64,000 nt of DNA, from the NCBI RefSeq assembly GCF_944384695.1, contig NZ_CALWUQ010000003.1, positions 1 to 64,000 of the forward strand, written 5' to 3'. The stretch comes from an uncultured Agathobaculum sp. Its GTDB lineage: Bacteria > Bacillota > Clostridia > Oscillospirales > Butyricicoccaceae. Under the pieces are notes generated by a model. The model ran no database searches. It saw only the letters and a program-made list of their open reading frames with translations, and was not told where the DNA came from. This document shows positions 13,854 through 21,986 of this stretch, piece after piece (within the stretch, counting starts at the first letter, position 1; each line of letters begins with the position of its first letter). The position numbers and the translations under genes were made by a program.

Positions 13854-14978
13854 ATGCCCGAACAAGCCAAGAAAAAATACACCTACAAATACGTCAAGGC
13901 GATCACAGTCGGGCATAAGCCGGACGGCAAGCCCATCCGCAAATACATCCGCGAAAACAACAAGGCTGTTTTCGAGCAAAAGGTGCGCTATTACCAAAAC
14001 CTCAACGCTCGCGGCGTGCAGATCGTCGGCCGGTCGCTCACGGTCGAGCAATGGGCATGGCAGTGGTATCACACCTACAAAGAGCCGAAGATCGGCGCGA
14101 GCCAGCGTATCAACTACGAGACCAACCTCAAGCGCCATATCCTGCCGGTGATTGGTTTCATGGTAGTCAATGCCGTGCGGCCGTACCATCTGCAGCAGCT
14201 CGTCAACGATGCCCGGCGCGAGGACGGCCAGCCGCTGGCGCAGGGCACGGTGCGACAGATCCTGTACACACTACGGCAGATTTTCGAGCAGGCCGAGATC
14301 AACGGTCTGATTGAGGTCACGCCCTGCCGCCGCATCGAGAACACCGCGACCGGCAAGACTGCGCGGCGCGCACTGACCCGTGAAGAAGAAGCGCTCGTCC
14401 GCAAGGTAGCCGCCCGGCACTGGGCGGGGCCGTGGGTGCTGCTCATGTTGGACTGCGGCCTGCGGCGCGGAGAGACTGTGCCGATCGGCAAAGCCGACCT
14501 TTGCAAAGACGGCACGATGCTGCGGATCAGCAGCGCCGTCACCTACGCCGAGGGCAATCAGGCCAAGCGAAAAAGCACCAAAACGGCAGCCGGAGAGCGG
14601 TTTGTTCCCATGCCACCCACGTTGCTCTCCCAGCTGGACAGCTCCGGACGGTATTTCTTTCACGGGCAAAACGGCAGGATGCTCACGCTCACCCACCTGC
14701 GGCGCATGTGGGGCAGCTTCCACCGCGCATGTGACCGGGAAGCCGGTGCTAAGCTGTACCGCAACAAGATCATCGAGCACGCCTTTGACCCAGCGATCAC
14801 ACCCCACTATCTCCGGCACACCTATTGCACCAATCTGCGCCGTCAGGGCGTCGACCTGAAAACCGCACAATATCTCATGGGACATGCCAGCATCACCACA
14901 ACGGCGAATATCTACGATCATGTCGACATGGACGACATCGCTCAACTCGGCCTGCATGAAGCACCGAAAAACACCTGA
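13854..14978 (+). CDS. int: Phage-type tyrosine integrase
   Basis: A 374-residue integrase. It has an N-terminal arm-binding region rich in Lys/Tyr, a core-binding SAM-like domain (LTVEQWAWQWYHTYKEPKIG and following), and a catalytic domain with the first Arg in CGLRRGE, HYLRHTYCTNL (His-x-x-Arg), GHASITTTANIYDHV (His and the Tyr nucleophile). The ATG at 13854 follows AAGGAGGAAATAAA. It is 132 bp from the right attachment repeat and beside tRNA-Val, the usual arrangement for a tRNA-integrating phage. All catalytic residues seem present, so it may still be active. Confidence 0.92.
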   Translation: MPEQAKKKYTYKYVKAITVGHKPDGKPIRKYIRENNKAVFEQKVRYYQNLNARGVQIVGRSLTVEQWAWQWYHTYKEPKIGASQRINYETNLKRHILPVIGFMVVNAVRPYHLQQLVNDARREDGQPLAQGTVRQILYTLRQIFEQAEINGLIEVTPCRRIENTATGKTARRALTREEEALVRKVAARHWAGPWVLLMLDCGLRRGETVPIGKADLCKDGTMLRISSAVTYAEGNQAKRKSTKTAAGERFVPMPPTLLSQLDSSGRYFFHGQNGRMLTLTHLRRMWGSFHRACDREAGAKLYRNKIIEHAFDPAITPHYLRHTYCTNLRRQGVDLKTAQYLMGHASITTTANIYDHVDMDDIAQLGLHEAPKNT

Positions 14979-15109
14979 TTTTCTTGCAACACATTTGCAA
15001 CGTATTTTGTCATTCACCGCTGTTTTTGTCCGCTCTATCTGTATAGTCGATAATTTGCAAATATGGGTATTCCGACACCATCAAAAGGCAAACCGCTAAA
15101 AAGTTGCGT

Positions 15110-15153
15110 AAAACACAAAAAGCCGTCACTTTCGTGACGGCTTTTGCTGGTGG
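15110..15153. repeat. Right attachment repeat (attR-like) overlapping the tRNA-Val 3' end
   Basis: Near-identical partner of 3211-3254. It includes the tRNA-Val terminator hairpin (15119-15145) and the CCA end of the tRNA. Because the terminator is inside the duplicated core, the tRNA keeps a working terminator after integration. Confidence 0.75.
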
Positions 15154-15224
15154 GGTTGGCGGGGCTCGAACCCACGACCTCTCGCGTGTGAGGCGAACGC
15201 TCTGACCAGCTGAGCTACAACCCC
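15148..15224 (-). tRNA. tRNA-Val (anticodon CAC)
   Basis: A 77-nt cloverleaf with encoded CCA. Acceptor GGGGTTG pairs with CAACCCC; the D arm is GCTC...GAGC; the anticodon arm TTCGC-CTCACAC-GCGAG gives anticodon CAC; the T arm contains GTTCGAGCC. The 3' end lies at 15148 inside the attachment repeat. A terminator hairpin follows at once. Confidence 0.95.
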
Positions 15225-15282
15225 GTTTGTTCGGTTTACCTTATTACTATACCAGAAACAAACGGGGTTTGCAAGCCTTTTT

Positions 15283-15411
15283 TCACGACTGCCCGTTTTT
15301 GTCCAAATGTCCGAGCAGCGCCACAATCAGCGCAATCACCGCAAGCACCGTAAAGATACCCGCCATGCCCTGACCGAGCAGTAAAATCGCCATCTGTACC
15401 GATTCACTCAT
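15283..15411 (-). CDS. OadG-like small membrane subunit (42 aa)
   Basis: The short frame begins at the ATG at 15411 with MSESVQMAILLLGQGMAGIF and has one membrane helix followed by a polar HLDKNGQS tail. It lies 18 bp after the beta-subunit gene in the same direction. Na+-pumping decarboxylases have a small gamma subunit (OadG) with one N-terminal helix that holds the alpha and beta subunits together, and this peptide fits its membrane part only. The usual zinc-binding C-terminal tail is absent, so a reduced gamma subunit is the best description. Confidence 0.6.
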   Translation of the reverse strand: MSESVQMAILLLGQGMAGIFTVLAVIALIVALLGHLDKNGQS

Positions 15412-15429
15412 CTGTCATACGCCCCTTTC

Positions 15430-16557
15430 TCACATAAAGAACCCGAGAATCACGCCGCCCGCGACGACCGACGCAATCTGTCCGGCGACGTTCGCACCGA
15501 CCGCGTGCATCAGTAGGTGGTTGGTCTTATCCGCTTCCACACCCAGCTTTTCAATGACACGCGCACTCATCGGGAAGGCCGAGATGCCTGCCGCGCCAAT
15601 CATGGGGTTGACCTTATTCTTGCAGAACAGGTTGAGGATTTTGGCGAACAGTACGCCGCCAATCGAGTCCAGCACAAACGCGACCAGCCCGAGGCACAGG
15701 ATAATCAACGTCTCCTTAGTCACGAACTGTTCGGCGCGCATGGAAAACGAAATCGTAATGCCGAGCAGCAGCGTAATCAGATTCGCCAGCTCGTGCTGTG
15801 CGGTTTTGGACAGGCTCTCCAGCACGCCGCACTCGCGAATCAGGTTGCCGAACATCAGGAAGCCGACAAGCGACACCGATGCGGGCGCGACCAGTCCGGC
15901 CACAATCGACACGACAATCGGGAACAGGATGCGCGTGCGGCGGCTGACCTTGCCTGCCGCATACGGCATCTTCATCGCGCGCTCCTTTTTGGTCGTCGCC
16001 AGCTTGATGGCAAACGGCTGGATGATGGGCACGAGCGCCATATAACTGTAGGCCGCGACCGCGATGGCGCCGACATATTTGGACCCAAGCACCTGTGAAA
16101 CCAGAATCGAGGTCGGCCCGTCGGCCGCACCGATGATACCGATGGAAGCTGCGTCAATGATATCGAAACCGAATGCCGCTGCCGCGATAATGGTCAGGAA
16201 AATGCCAATTTGCGCCGCAGCGCCGAACAGGAACAGTTTTGGGTTGGCCAGCAGCGGGCCAAAGTCAATCATCGCGCCGATACCGATGAACAGCAGCAGC
16301 GGGAACGCTTCGCTCACCTCGATACCGCTTTCAAACAGCCATTGGATGATGCCGTGCGTCTCACCGACACCCTGCGTTATCTGGTCGATAACGCCCGACA
16401 TCGGCAGGTTGACCAGTATTGCGCCGAAGCCCATCGGCAGCAGCAGTGCAGGCTCGTATTGCTTCTGAATCGCCAGCCAAATCAGCAGTCCGCCGACACA
16501 ATACATCACCACCTGCTGCCATGTCACCGACAGCAAGCCTTCATATAAAAATTCCAT
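15430..16557 (-). CDS. oadB: Na+-translocating decarboxylase, beta subunit
   Basis: A 375-residue polytopic protein with about nine hydrophobic segments. The family signature is clear: LLFIGIGAMIDFGPLLANP, then GIIGAADGPTSILVSQ with the conserved Asp used for Na+ transport, and a C-terminal HAVGANVAGQIASVVAGG. In the family the beta subunit couples decarboxylation of a carboxybiotin to Na+ export. The alpha and biotin subunits are not in this window; only a small gamma-like peptide follows. I chose the ATG at 16557 after GGGGAGGGGCGA; the frame is open 39 codons further upstream through leader hairpins. Its mRNA leader carries a probable Mn2+ riboswitch. Confidence 0.92.
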   Translation of the reverse strand: MEFLYEGLLSVTWQQVVMYCVGGLLIWLAIQKQYEPALLLPMGFGAILVNLPMSGVIDQITQGVGETHGIIQWLFESGIEVSEAFPLLLFIGIGAMIDFGPLLANPKLFLFGAAAQIGIFLTIIAAAAFGFDIIDAASIGIIGAADGPTSILVSQVLGSKYVGAIAVAAYSYMALVPIIQPFAIKLATTKKERAMKMPYAAGKVSRRTRILFPIVVSIVAGLVAPASVSLVGFLMFGNLIRECGVLESLSKTAQHELANLITLLLGITISFSMRAEQFVTKETLIILCLGLVAFVLDSIGGVLFAKILNLFCKNKVNPMIGAAGISAFPMSARVIEKLGVEADKTNHLLMHAVGANVAGQIASVVAGGVILGFFM

Positions 16558-16600
16558 ACATTCGCCCCTCCCCAAATAACGCGCAGCGTTGATGCAATCT

Positions 16601-16730
16601 GTCAAAAGGCAGGACATGTGCCTGTCTTTTGACACCCCGACCCAGCCGCCTTGGGCGGCGTCCGGGGGTATCAAAAATCAGTTTCTACGGAGCTGATTTT
16701 TGTATCCAGGGGGTATGGATACCCCCTGGA
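16601..16730. other. Cluster of four hairpins in the oadB leader
   Basis: Four inverted repeats follow each other: 16705-16730 (12-bp perfect stem built on CCAGGGGGTAT), 16672-16702 (10-bp CAAAAATCAG stem), 16645-16659 (GCCGCC stem), and 16601-16633 (GTCAAAAG plus CAGG with one mismatch). They lie between the riboswitch terminator and the oadB start. They could act in RNA stability or be a small inserted repeat. Confidence 0.6.
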
Positions 16731-16739
16731 AAAACAAAC

Positions 16740-16868
16740 AGACCTGCGTTTCCCTTTCGGAAAACGCAGGTCTGGTCATTTCAGGCAACAGCCAGAACGG
16801 AATCACACGCCCCGTCATGCTTGTTGGCGATGCCGCGCGGACATACCGCGCCGACTACTCCCCTTTGT
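16740..16868 (-). promoter_or_regulatory. Probable yybP-ykoY (Mn2+) riboswitch with terminator
   Basis: Read on the minus strand the leader opens with AAAGGGGAGTAG, has a GGCGCGG/CCGCGC hairpin, then CATCGCCAACA, then CCGTTCTGGCTGTTGCC and TGACCAGACC. These match my memory of the conserved elements of clostridial yybP-ykoY RNAs. The aptamer runs straight into a strong terminator (16740-16773; AGACCTGCGTTT stem, U-rich tail), the usual arrangement for Mn2+-induced antitermination. It is under its own promoter, with the transcript start expected a few bases before the motif. A covariance search would settle it. Confidence 0.7.
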
Positions 16869-16876
16869 TTGGCATC

Positions 16877-16905
16877 ATCTTATCATGGGAAGGGGGCGGT
16901 GTCAA
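16877..16905 (-). promoter_or_regulatory. Promoter of the riboswitch-oadB transcript
   Basis: On the minus strand a consensus TTGACA (16900-16905) and TAAGAT (16877-16882) are 17 nt apart, placing the RNA start just ahead of the riboswitch. Confidence 0.75.
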
Positions 16906-16934
16906 GCCTGTTTTCCTGTTAAGTTTTCGTTAAA

Positions 16935-19900
16935 TTACGCGCCAAAGATGTCCGGATTTGCGGCCTTGTGCTGCTGCCACATCGTCTGCAAGCTCGTGCC
17001 GCAGCCCGCGACCGCATCTTCGACCGCGTCTGCGTCCTGCTGCCAGCGTTTATCCAGCTCGGCAAGCACGCCTTCGGCATATGCACCATCCGCCCAGCCC
17101 ATGTCCAGATATTGCAGCAGTTCACCGGTCGTGCGGTATGGGTAATAATCGGTCATGTGCGCCAGCACGCTTAAATAGGGCGGGTACTGCGGAAGATAGC
17201 CCTCATAGCCGAACGGCAGCCACAGCACCGGACTGCTGTCGGACAACTGCACGCGCTGCATCCGAATCGTCATTTCGCCGTCGTCCCAGCGGTAGGTGAT
17301 ACTGCACTCGGTATCGTCCTCGTCGCCGGTCCTGCCGGCCCATGCGCCGCCTACAAAGTGCAGCACATATTCCGCGCAGGCCTCAGGCGTGGACAGGTCG
17401 GGGTTGTCAAGCGACGCAGACTTTGCCGCCATTTCGCTCAGCTTTTCCAGCCCGGTCGTGTCGAACACCGGGAAGCCCTGCTCGAGTGGGAACGCATACC
17501 GGAATGCTTCGAGCGAGCGCACGCCGTCCGAGGTGTTGACCAGTTCTTCCGTGCGGGCGGGCGTGATGGTGTCGGTCTTTTCGTACCATAGCCGCTGGAC
17601 GGTGGTGAAATAATACGCGCGCGAGCGACTCAGATACCGGACGGTCAGCACACACGAACCGTCGGTCAGGTTGGGTTCGACCGTGATTTCGTCAATGAAC
17701 GGCGCGCCATCCCATTCGTTCTGCGCATAGGCATACTGCACCGCCAAATCGTGCAGCACCTGCTGCCGTTCGCGACCGGCCTGTGCGTCGTTCTGCCCGT
17801 CAAACGAGAGTGCGGTGCCGTCCATCGCCTGCGCTGCCTGATACATTTCGGTATAAGCTGCGGCGATATCCTCATCCGACGGGTCATACTGCACGTCGGA
17901 TGCGAACGTCAGATAATAGGTCAATCCGTCCCGCTCGGCAAGCTGCTTGCACGGCACCGGGAAACCCGCTTTCCAATCCTCGCCGAACTGCGCCTTGAGC
18001 GACGCAGTGGCTTGCGCTTGCAGCGCCATCACTGTGCCGCCGTCGGTCGAGTCGTCCGTATAGCCCGGCAGCGCGTTTTGCAGGCCGAACGACACCGCAC
18101 CATCCACGCGCTCCTTCTCATATCCCTGTTCAACAAAGCAGTCGGGCAGCGTCAGCGTGTAGCCGTAGGTCGCGTTCGTATACTCGGTCGAATGGATGGT
18201 GTAATCCGTATTCGGCACACCTTCATTTTTCAGCCGGTAAACGAACGCGGCGGTATAGTCCGTGCCGTTTGCCGTGTAGGAAACCGTCACGCCGCGGTAG
18301 ACCGCCGCGTTGAGCGTTGAGGACAGCGCTTCCACCGTCAGATGCTCGACCTGATACAGATACACTGCGCTGCCGCGGTCATACACATCGGTAAAGCGGA
18401 TAGTTACCTGCTGCGTCTCCTTTTCGGTATATTGCAGTGTGCCATCTTTGCGGATGACCGCGTCGGTCAGCGTAGCGTCGAGCGCGGTCAGCTTGCCGTC
18501 AACAGGTTCCAGCAAAATCGTCTGCCCGGCTTCGAGCAGCGGGATTTCGCCGTTTGCGTTCTCGATTGCCTGCTGGATGGTCGCGCCGACGGGCAGCGCG
18601 CCTTGGCTGACCGGACTATCGCCCTCGACCAGATAGGCGCTGAACGTCGGGTCGAATTGCGTGTCCAGCCCGACCGGCAGCCAGTAATCGCCGGTTTTGC
18701 GCATCTGCACATCGACCGACGGGCTGTTATCCGTAAAATTCAGCCGCACGACCGCTTCATTCTCGCCTTCGGAGACCACTTCGCTGGTGAACCAGCTTTC
18801 CATTGTGTAGCGGTGTGTATCGCCCTCGATGTTCTCGACTTCCTCACCGAAATAACCGAATACGGTCTCTGCTGCATCGCGCACGCGCGTCAGCGTATCG
18901 AGCGACGCGCCGTTGAAGTCGTTTGCACCCTCGGAGATGGTCGGCCAAGCCAATCCCGAATCGTAATATAACTTAAAAAGTTTACTCATCGTATAAGTGC
19001 TGGCTGCTATCTGCCGCACGTCCGAAATCACCCGGCGGCCGTCCGCTCCAGCCGTATTGACAATAAAGGCATTGCGGTAATCGGTCACACCGCCGCCGTA
19101 CATCTGGAACACGACCAGATAGCTGCCCTCGCTCTCGGCCGGGACGAGCGCATAATCGCGGTAGGACGGCGACGAGCCGCCGTACTTCCAGCTGATGCCC
19201 CCATCGGGCAGCGCCTGCTGTGTGCGGAACTCCTGCTGCTTCTGCGCGGTCAGGATGGGGTAGATGCACTGCCCGCTCTTATGCGTCACGCCGCGCGCGT
19301 ACTGCCCCGCAAGGTCTGCGGCGGTGCGCGCGTTTTTGCCGCCGTCATAGGTGAAGTCCTGCGGCAGCCAGCCTTGGTCGAACTGGTTGACCATGGTGAT
19401 GGTCACCTCGCTGCCGTCGGCAAACATGACCGTGACATCCCATATGTCGTCACCCGTCGTGCGGTCAGCGGACGAAGCCCCCATCGCATTGCCGTCCAGC
19501 CGCAGCAAATTCAGTGCGGCCTGATTGGGCGTGCTGATATCCATCAGCGGGTCGGACCAGTCCACCATCAGGAAATCCGGAAATCCGAGGTCATTCTCGT
19601 ACAGGATTTTGAACTCATCAAGCGAGGTCACGCCTTTTTCTGCAATGGGTTCGGTGTGGCTGAGCTGCCAATCGCCTCCTTCTTTTTCAAAGAAGAGCTG
19701 CCAGCATAACCGCATCGGAACAGACTGAATCAGTTGATCGTCCCACATCACATTATTGGTATGATCGAACAGCACATAGGTGTTCTCCCCGTCCAGCTTG
19801 ACCGTATACCCATACTTTGGGTTGGCGTCCTGCGCCCACTGCTCCGCCAGCGCAAGCCGCGTCTCTTCGGTCAGTTTGTCCGTGCGCTCTCCCACCGAAA

Positions 19901-20939
19901 ACGTGCAGCCCAGTGTGCCGACCAGCACCGCCGCCGCCACGACCAGCGCGATACCGCGTTTTTTGGCCTTTTTGTCGAATAGCCCTTCAAACCGCCGCAT
20001 CAGTGTCTCCTTATCGCCGGTAAAGCACGACACCAGCGCGCGTTTCTTTGCCTGCGCTTCGACCGAGCGCAGGATGGTCTCGCCGTAGGCGCGGCGCGCA
20101 GCTACGTCCATGCCGCGCACCACCGCGTCGTCGCACGCCAGCTCAATATCCTCCTGCGCAAAGCGCGCCAGCAGATGCACCAGCGGATTGAACCAGTGCA
20201 CCGCCCGCGCCGCGACCAGCGCCAGCTTGAGCCACAAATCGCCCCGCTTATAGTGCGTCAACTCATGCCGGAAGATGAACGCCGCGTCCTGTTCGGACAG
20301 CGCTTCGTCCGGCAGATAGAGCGCAGGGCGCAGGAATCCCGCCAGCATCGGGCAATCCGCCCCAAGCGAAACGCGCAGCGGGATGTCCCGGGTGATGCCC
20401 AGCGCACGCTTTTGCTCCTCGAAAATGGCCGGCAGTGTGTCCCGCTCGGCCGGATGGCTGCTTTGCTGCAACACATAGCGGAACGTCAGATAGTGGTATA
20501 TCTGCCAGCCGGCAAAGGCCAGCAGGCCGCTCAGCCATGCCACCCCCAGTACACGACCCAAATCGAACGCGATAATCGACGGTTCGTCATACGGGCTGAG
20601 CGTGCGCACTTGCTGCTCCGTCACCCAACGCTCGGTCGTGATGACCCCGTCCTGCTCCAAAACGGGCAGCCCGGCCTCTTCCAGCCGTTCGGGCGTGAAG
20701 TCCGTCCGCGTCAGATAGGTCGTGCGCGGCGTGACCTGCACCGGCGGGTCGGGCAGCGTCAGCTGCACGGGGATAAGCAGCCGCAGCGCGAGCACCGCCC
20801 ACACCAGGCACATCGCGCGCGCGGGATAGCGTTTTTTGAGTGTCTTGCGCAGCGCAAACAGCACCAGCGCTGCCGCCGATACGGTCAGGCCAATCTGCAC
20901 CAGATTGCCCAGTAAATCCGACCAGTCAAAGCGTAACAT
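16935..20939 (-). CDS. Giant BlaR1/MecR1-type M56 metallopeptidase receptor
   Basis: A 1334-residue protein, more than twice the length of BlaR1. The N-terminal part has membrane helices (~12-30, 42-60, 128-150) and a gluzincin site HELTH at 225-229 with a second glutamate in EDIELACDD (~266). A further membrane helix at ~329-345 ends in LGC. The ~980 residues after it should be outside the cell; they look repetitive, mixed beta-rich and without a penicillin-binding serine motif I can recognise. In the family, signal binding activates the protease, which removes the BlaI repressor. It lies 18 bp after a blaI-like gene, forming the usual pair. The ligand is unknown and no beta-lactamase gene is nearby. 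Confidence 0.85.
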   Translation of the reverse strand: MLRFDWSDLLGNLVQIGLTVSAAALVLFALRKTLKKRYPARAMCLVWAVLALRLLIPVQLTLPDPPVQVTPRTTYLTRTDFTPERLEEAGLPVLEQDGVITTERWVTEQQVRTLSPYDEPSIIAFDLGRVLGVAWLSGLLAFAGWQIYHYLTFRYVLQQSSHPAERDTLPAIFEEQKRALGITRDIPLRVSLGADCPMLAGFLRPALYLPDEALSEQDAAFIFRHELTHYKRGDLWLKLALVAARAVHWFNPLVHLLARFAQEDIELACDDAVVRGMDVAARRAYGETILRSVEAQAKKRALVSCFTGDKETLMRRFEGLFDKKAKKRGIALVVAAAVLVGTLGCTFSVGERTDKLTEETRLALAEQWAQDANPKYGYTVKLDGENTYVLFDHTNNVMWDDQLIQSVPMRLCWQLFFEKEGGDWQLSHTEPIAEKGVTSLDEFKILYENDLGFPDFLMVDWSDPLMDISTPNQAALNLLRLDGNAMGASSADRTTGDDIWDVTVMFADGSEVTITMVNQFDQGWLPQDFTYDGGKNARTAADLAGQYARGVTHKSGQCIYPILTAQKQQEFRTQQALPDGGISWKYGGSSPSYRDYALVPAESEGSYLVVFQMYGGGVTDYRNAFIVNTAGADGRRVISDVRQIAASTYTMSKLFKLYYDSGLAWPTISEGANDFNGASLDTLTRVRDAAETVFGYFGEEVENIEGDTHRYTMESWFTSEVVSEGENEAVVRLNFTDNSPSVDVQMRKTGDYWLPVGLDTQFDPTFSAYLVEGDSPVSQGALPVGATIQQAIENANGEIPLLEAGQTILLEPVDGKLTALDATLTDAVIRKDGTLQYTEKETQQVTIRFTDVYDRGSAVYLYQVEHLTVEALSSTLNAAVYRGVTVSYTANGTDYTAAFVYRLKNEGVPNTDYTIHSTEYTNATYGYTLTLPDCFVEQGYEKERVDGAVSFGLQNALPGYTDDSTDGGTVMALQAQATASLKAQFGEDWKAGFPVPCKQLAERDGLTYYLTFASDVQYDPSDEDIAAAYTEMYQAAQAMDGTALSFDGQNDAQAGRERQQVLHDLAVQYAYAQNEWDGAPFIDEITVEPNLTDGSCVLTVRYLSRSRAYYFTTVQRLWYEKTDTITPARTEELVNTSDGVRSLEAFRYAFPLEQGFPVFDTTGLEKLSEMAAKSASLDNPDLSTPEACAEYVLHFVGGAWAGRTGDEDDTECSITYRWDDGEMTIRMQRVQLSDSSPVLWLPFGYEGYLPQYPPYLSVLAHMTDYYPYRTTGELLQYLDMGWADGAYAEGVLAELDKRWQQDADAVEDAVAGCGTSLQTMWQQHKAANPDIFGA

Positions 20940-20957
20940 ATCCTACCCCTCCTGTCC

Positions 20958-21329
20958 TCACCGTCCCTGCGCGTCGAGAAAGGCGCGCAGTTCGTCGATG
21001 TCGTGCGCGGTCAGCGCGCCCGCGTCCGACAGGCTTGCCACCAGATTTTTCACCGACCCGCCGCACACGCGCTGGACAAAGCTGCGGCTTTCGCGCTGCA
21101 AGTATTCCTCCTGCGTCACACACGGCGTGTACTGGTTCTGCCGTCCCTCTTTTTCGCATGAAAGGAACCCCTTGTCGCACAGGCGTGATAGGAAGGTGAG
21201 CACGCTCGTCGCCTTCCAGTCGCTCGGCACCTTGCGCTGCACCTCCGCCGCGGTCACCGGCGGCTCGAGCGACCAGACCGCCTGCATCACTTCCAGCTCG
21301 GCATCCGGCAGACGTTTGCTTTTTTCCAT
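20958..21329 (-). CDS. BlaI/MecI-family repressor
   Basis: A 123-residue winged-helix repressor. LPDAELEVMQAVWSLEPPVT, VTAAEVQRKV, and KATSVLTFLSRLCDKGFL are characteristic of BlaI/MecI. The C-terminal helices would form the dimer that the partner protease cleaves. The ATG at 21329 follows GGAGGGG. Its promoter carries two inverted repeats of BlaI-operator type, so it probably controls its own operon and perhaps the divergent gene at 21508. Confidence 0.92.
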   Translation of the reverse strand: MEKSKRLPDAELEVMQAVWSLEPPVTAAEVQRKVPSDWKATSVLTFLSRLCDKGFLSCEKEGRQNQYTPCVTQEEYLQRESRSFVQRVCGGSVKNLVASLSDAGALTAHDIDELRAFLDAQGR

Positions 21330-21346
21330 GGTATCCCCTCCTTTTC

Positions 21347-21404
21347 TACAAATGTAAAACTCCTTCTGTGCTTATATTCTACAATGGTAGAATATACTTG
21401 TCAA
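21347..21404 (-). promoter_or_regulatory. blaI promoter with two operator repeats
   Basis: On the minus strand TTGACA (21399-21404) and TAGAAT (21376-21381) are 17 nt apart. A perfect 8-bp inverted repeat, TATTCTAC-AATG-GTAGAATA, covers the -10 and spacer. A second site, TACAAATGTA at 21347-21356, lies in the leader and equals the classical BlaI box. Confidence 0.8.
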
Positions 21405-21430
21405 GTCATACTTTGTTTACACTTTGAAAA

Positions 21431-21460
21431 TTGACAAGCGCCCCTGTTTTGCGCTATGCT
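21431..21460 (+). promoter_or_regulatory. Promoter of the divergent membrane protein gene
   Basis: TTGACA (21431-21436) and TATGCT (21455-21460) are 18 nt apart, about 48 nt before the gene's start. Confidence 0.55.
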
Positions 21461-21507
21461 AATACTGTAAAACCACAGACCCTCTACCGACAAAGGAGCC
21501 GGAACCT

Positions 21508-21945
21508 ATGCGAAAATCCATGGCGCTCGGATTTGCCATTTGCAGCACGCTGCTGCTGATTTTGTTGTTTCTCGCCGGGCGTATGCTGTATATCAAATTC
21601 TATCATCAGTCCTATGCGGACATCACGGATAAAACCACGCAGACCGTGGTCACGCTCACGGAAAACCAGACCGAGGTGCAGACCGTGACCGACCCGGAAC
21701 AGCTTGCCGCCATCACCGAGCTGCTGTCCGGCTATACTTACACCCAATACCCCCATCTTTTGAAGCCCGGCAAGGAAAAGCTGACGGGCAACCTGCTGAC
21801 CGTCACCTTTGAAAACGGCAATTCCATCGGCGTCAATGCGGACGGCTATGTATTTGTAAACGGTGAGCTGCGCGACATTGAGGGCAGCCGCGGGCAGGAG
21901 TTTTACCACAAACTGTATCTCCTGTTCTATCCGAACGCAACCTGA
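21508..21945 (+). CDS. Single-pass membrane protein of unknown function (145 aa)
   Basis: One N-terminal membrane helix (residues ~8-28, FAICSTLLLILLFLAGRML) is followed by a ~115-residue extracytoplasmic domain with alternating beta-type segments (TQTVVTLTENQTEVQTVTDP, LLTVTFENGNSIGVNADGYV). The ATG at 21508 follows AAGGAGCCGG. The gene is divergent from blaI and precedes a barstar-like gene by about 40 bp, so the two may be co-transcribed. I do not recognise a named family. Confidence 0.7.
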   Translation: MRKSMALGFAICSTLLLILLFLAGRMLYIKFYHQSYADITDKTTQTVVTLTENQTEVQTVTDPEQLAAITELLSGYTYTQYPHLLKPGKEKLTGNLLTVTFENGNSIGVNADGYVFVNGELRDIEGSRGQEFYHKLYLLFYPNAT

Positions 21946-21986
21946 CGCAGCCTCTGTTCTGCGTTTTTGAGGGAGGGCAAATTCAT

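Larger units (their letters stand above)
3255..15109. mobile_element. Integrated element: deleted prophage at tRNA-Val with an AT-rich left arm
   Basis: The two 44-bp direct repeats bound 11.9 kb containing a serine recombinase at the left end, a tyrosine integrase at the right end, Fic, phage replication genes, a capsid fragment, five HTH regulators, an excisionase-like gene, an Ltp lipoprotein and a DUF4236 protein. Terminase, portal, protease, tail, holin and lysin genes are absent. Base composition changes sharply near 6810: AT-rich to the left, GC-rich to the right. The element is therefore composite or was rearranged after entry. It is unlikely to make virions; loss or mobility by the integrase remains possible. 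Confidence 0.8.
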
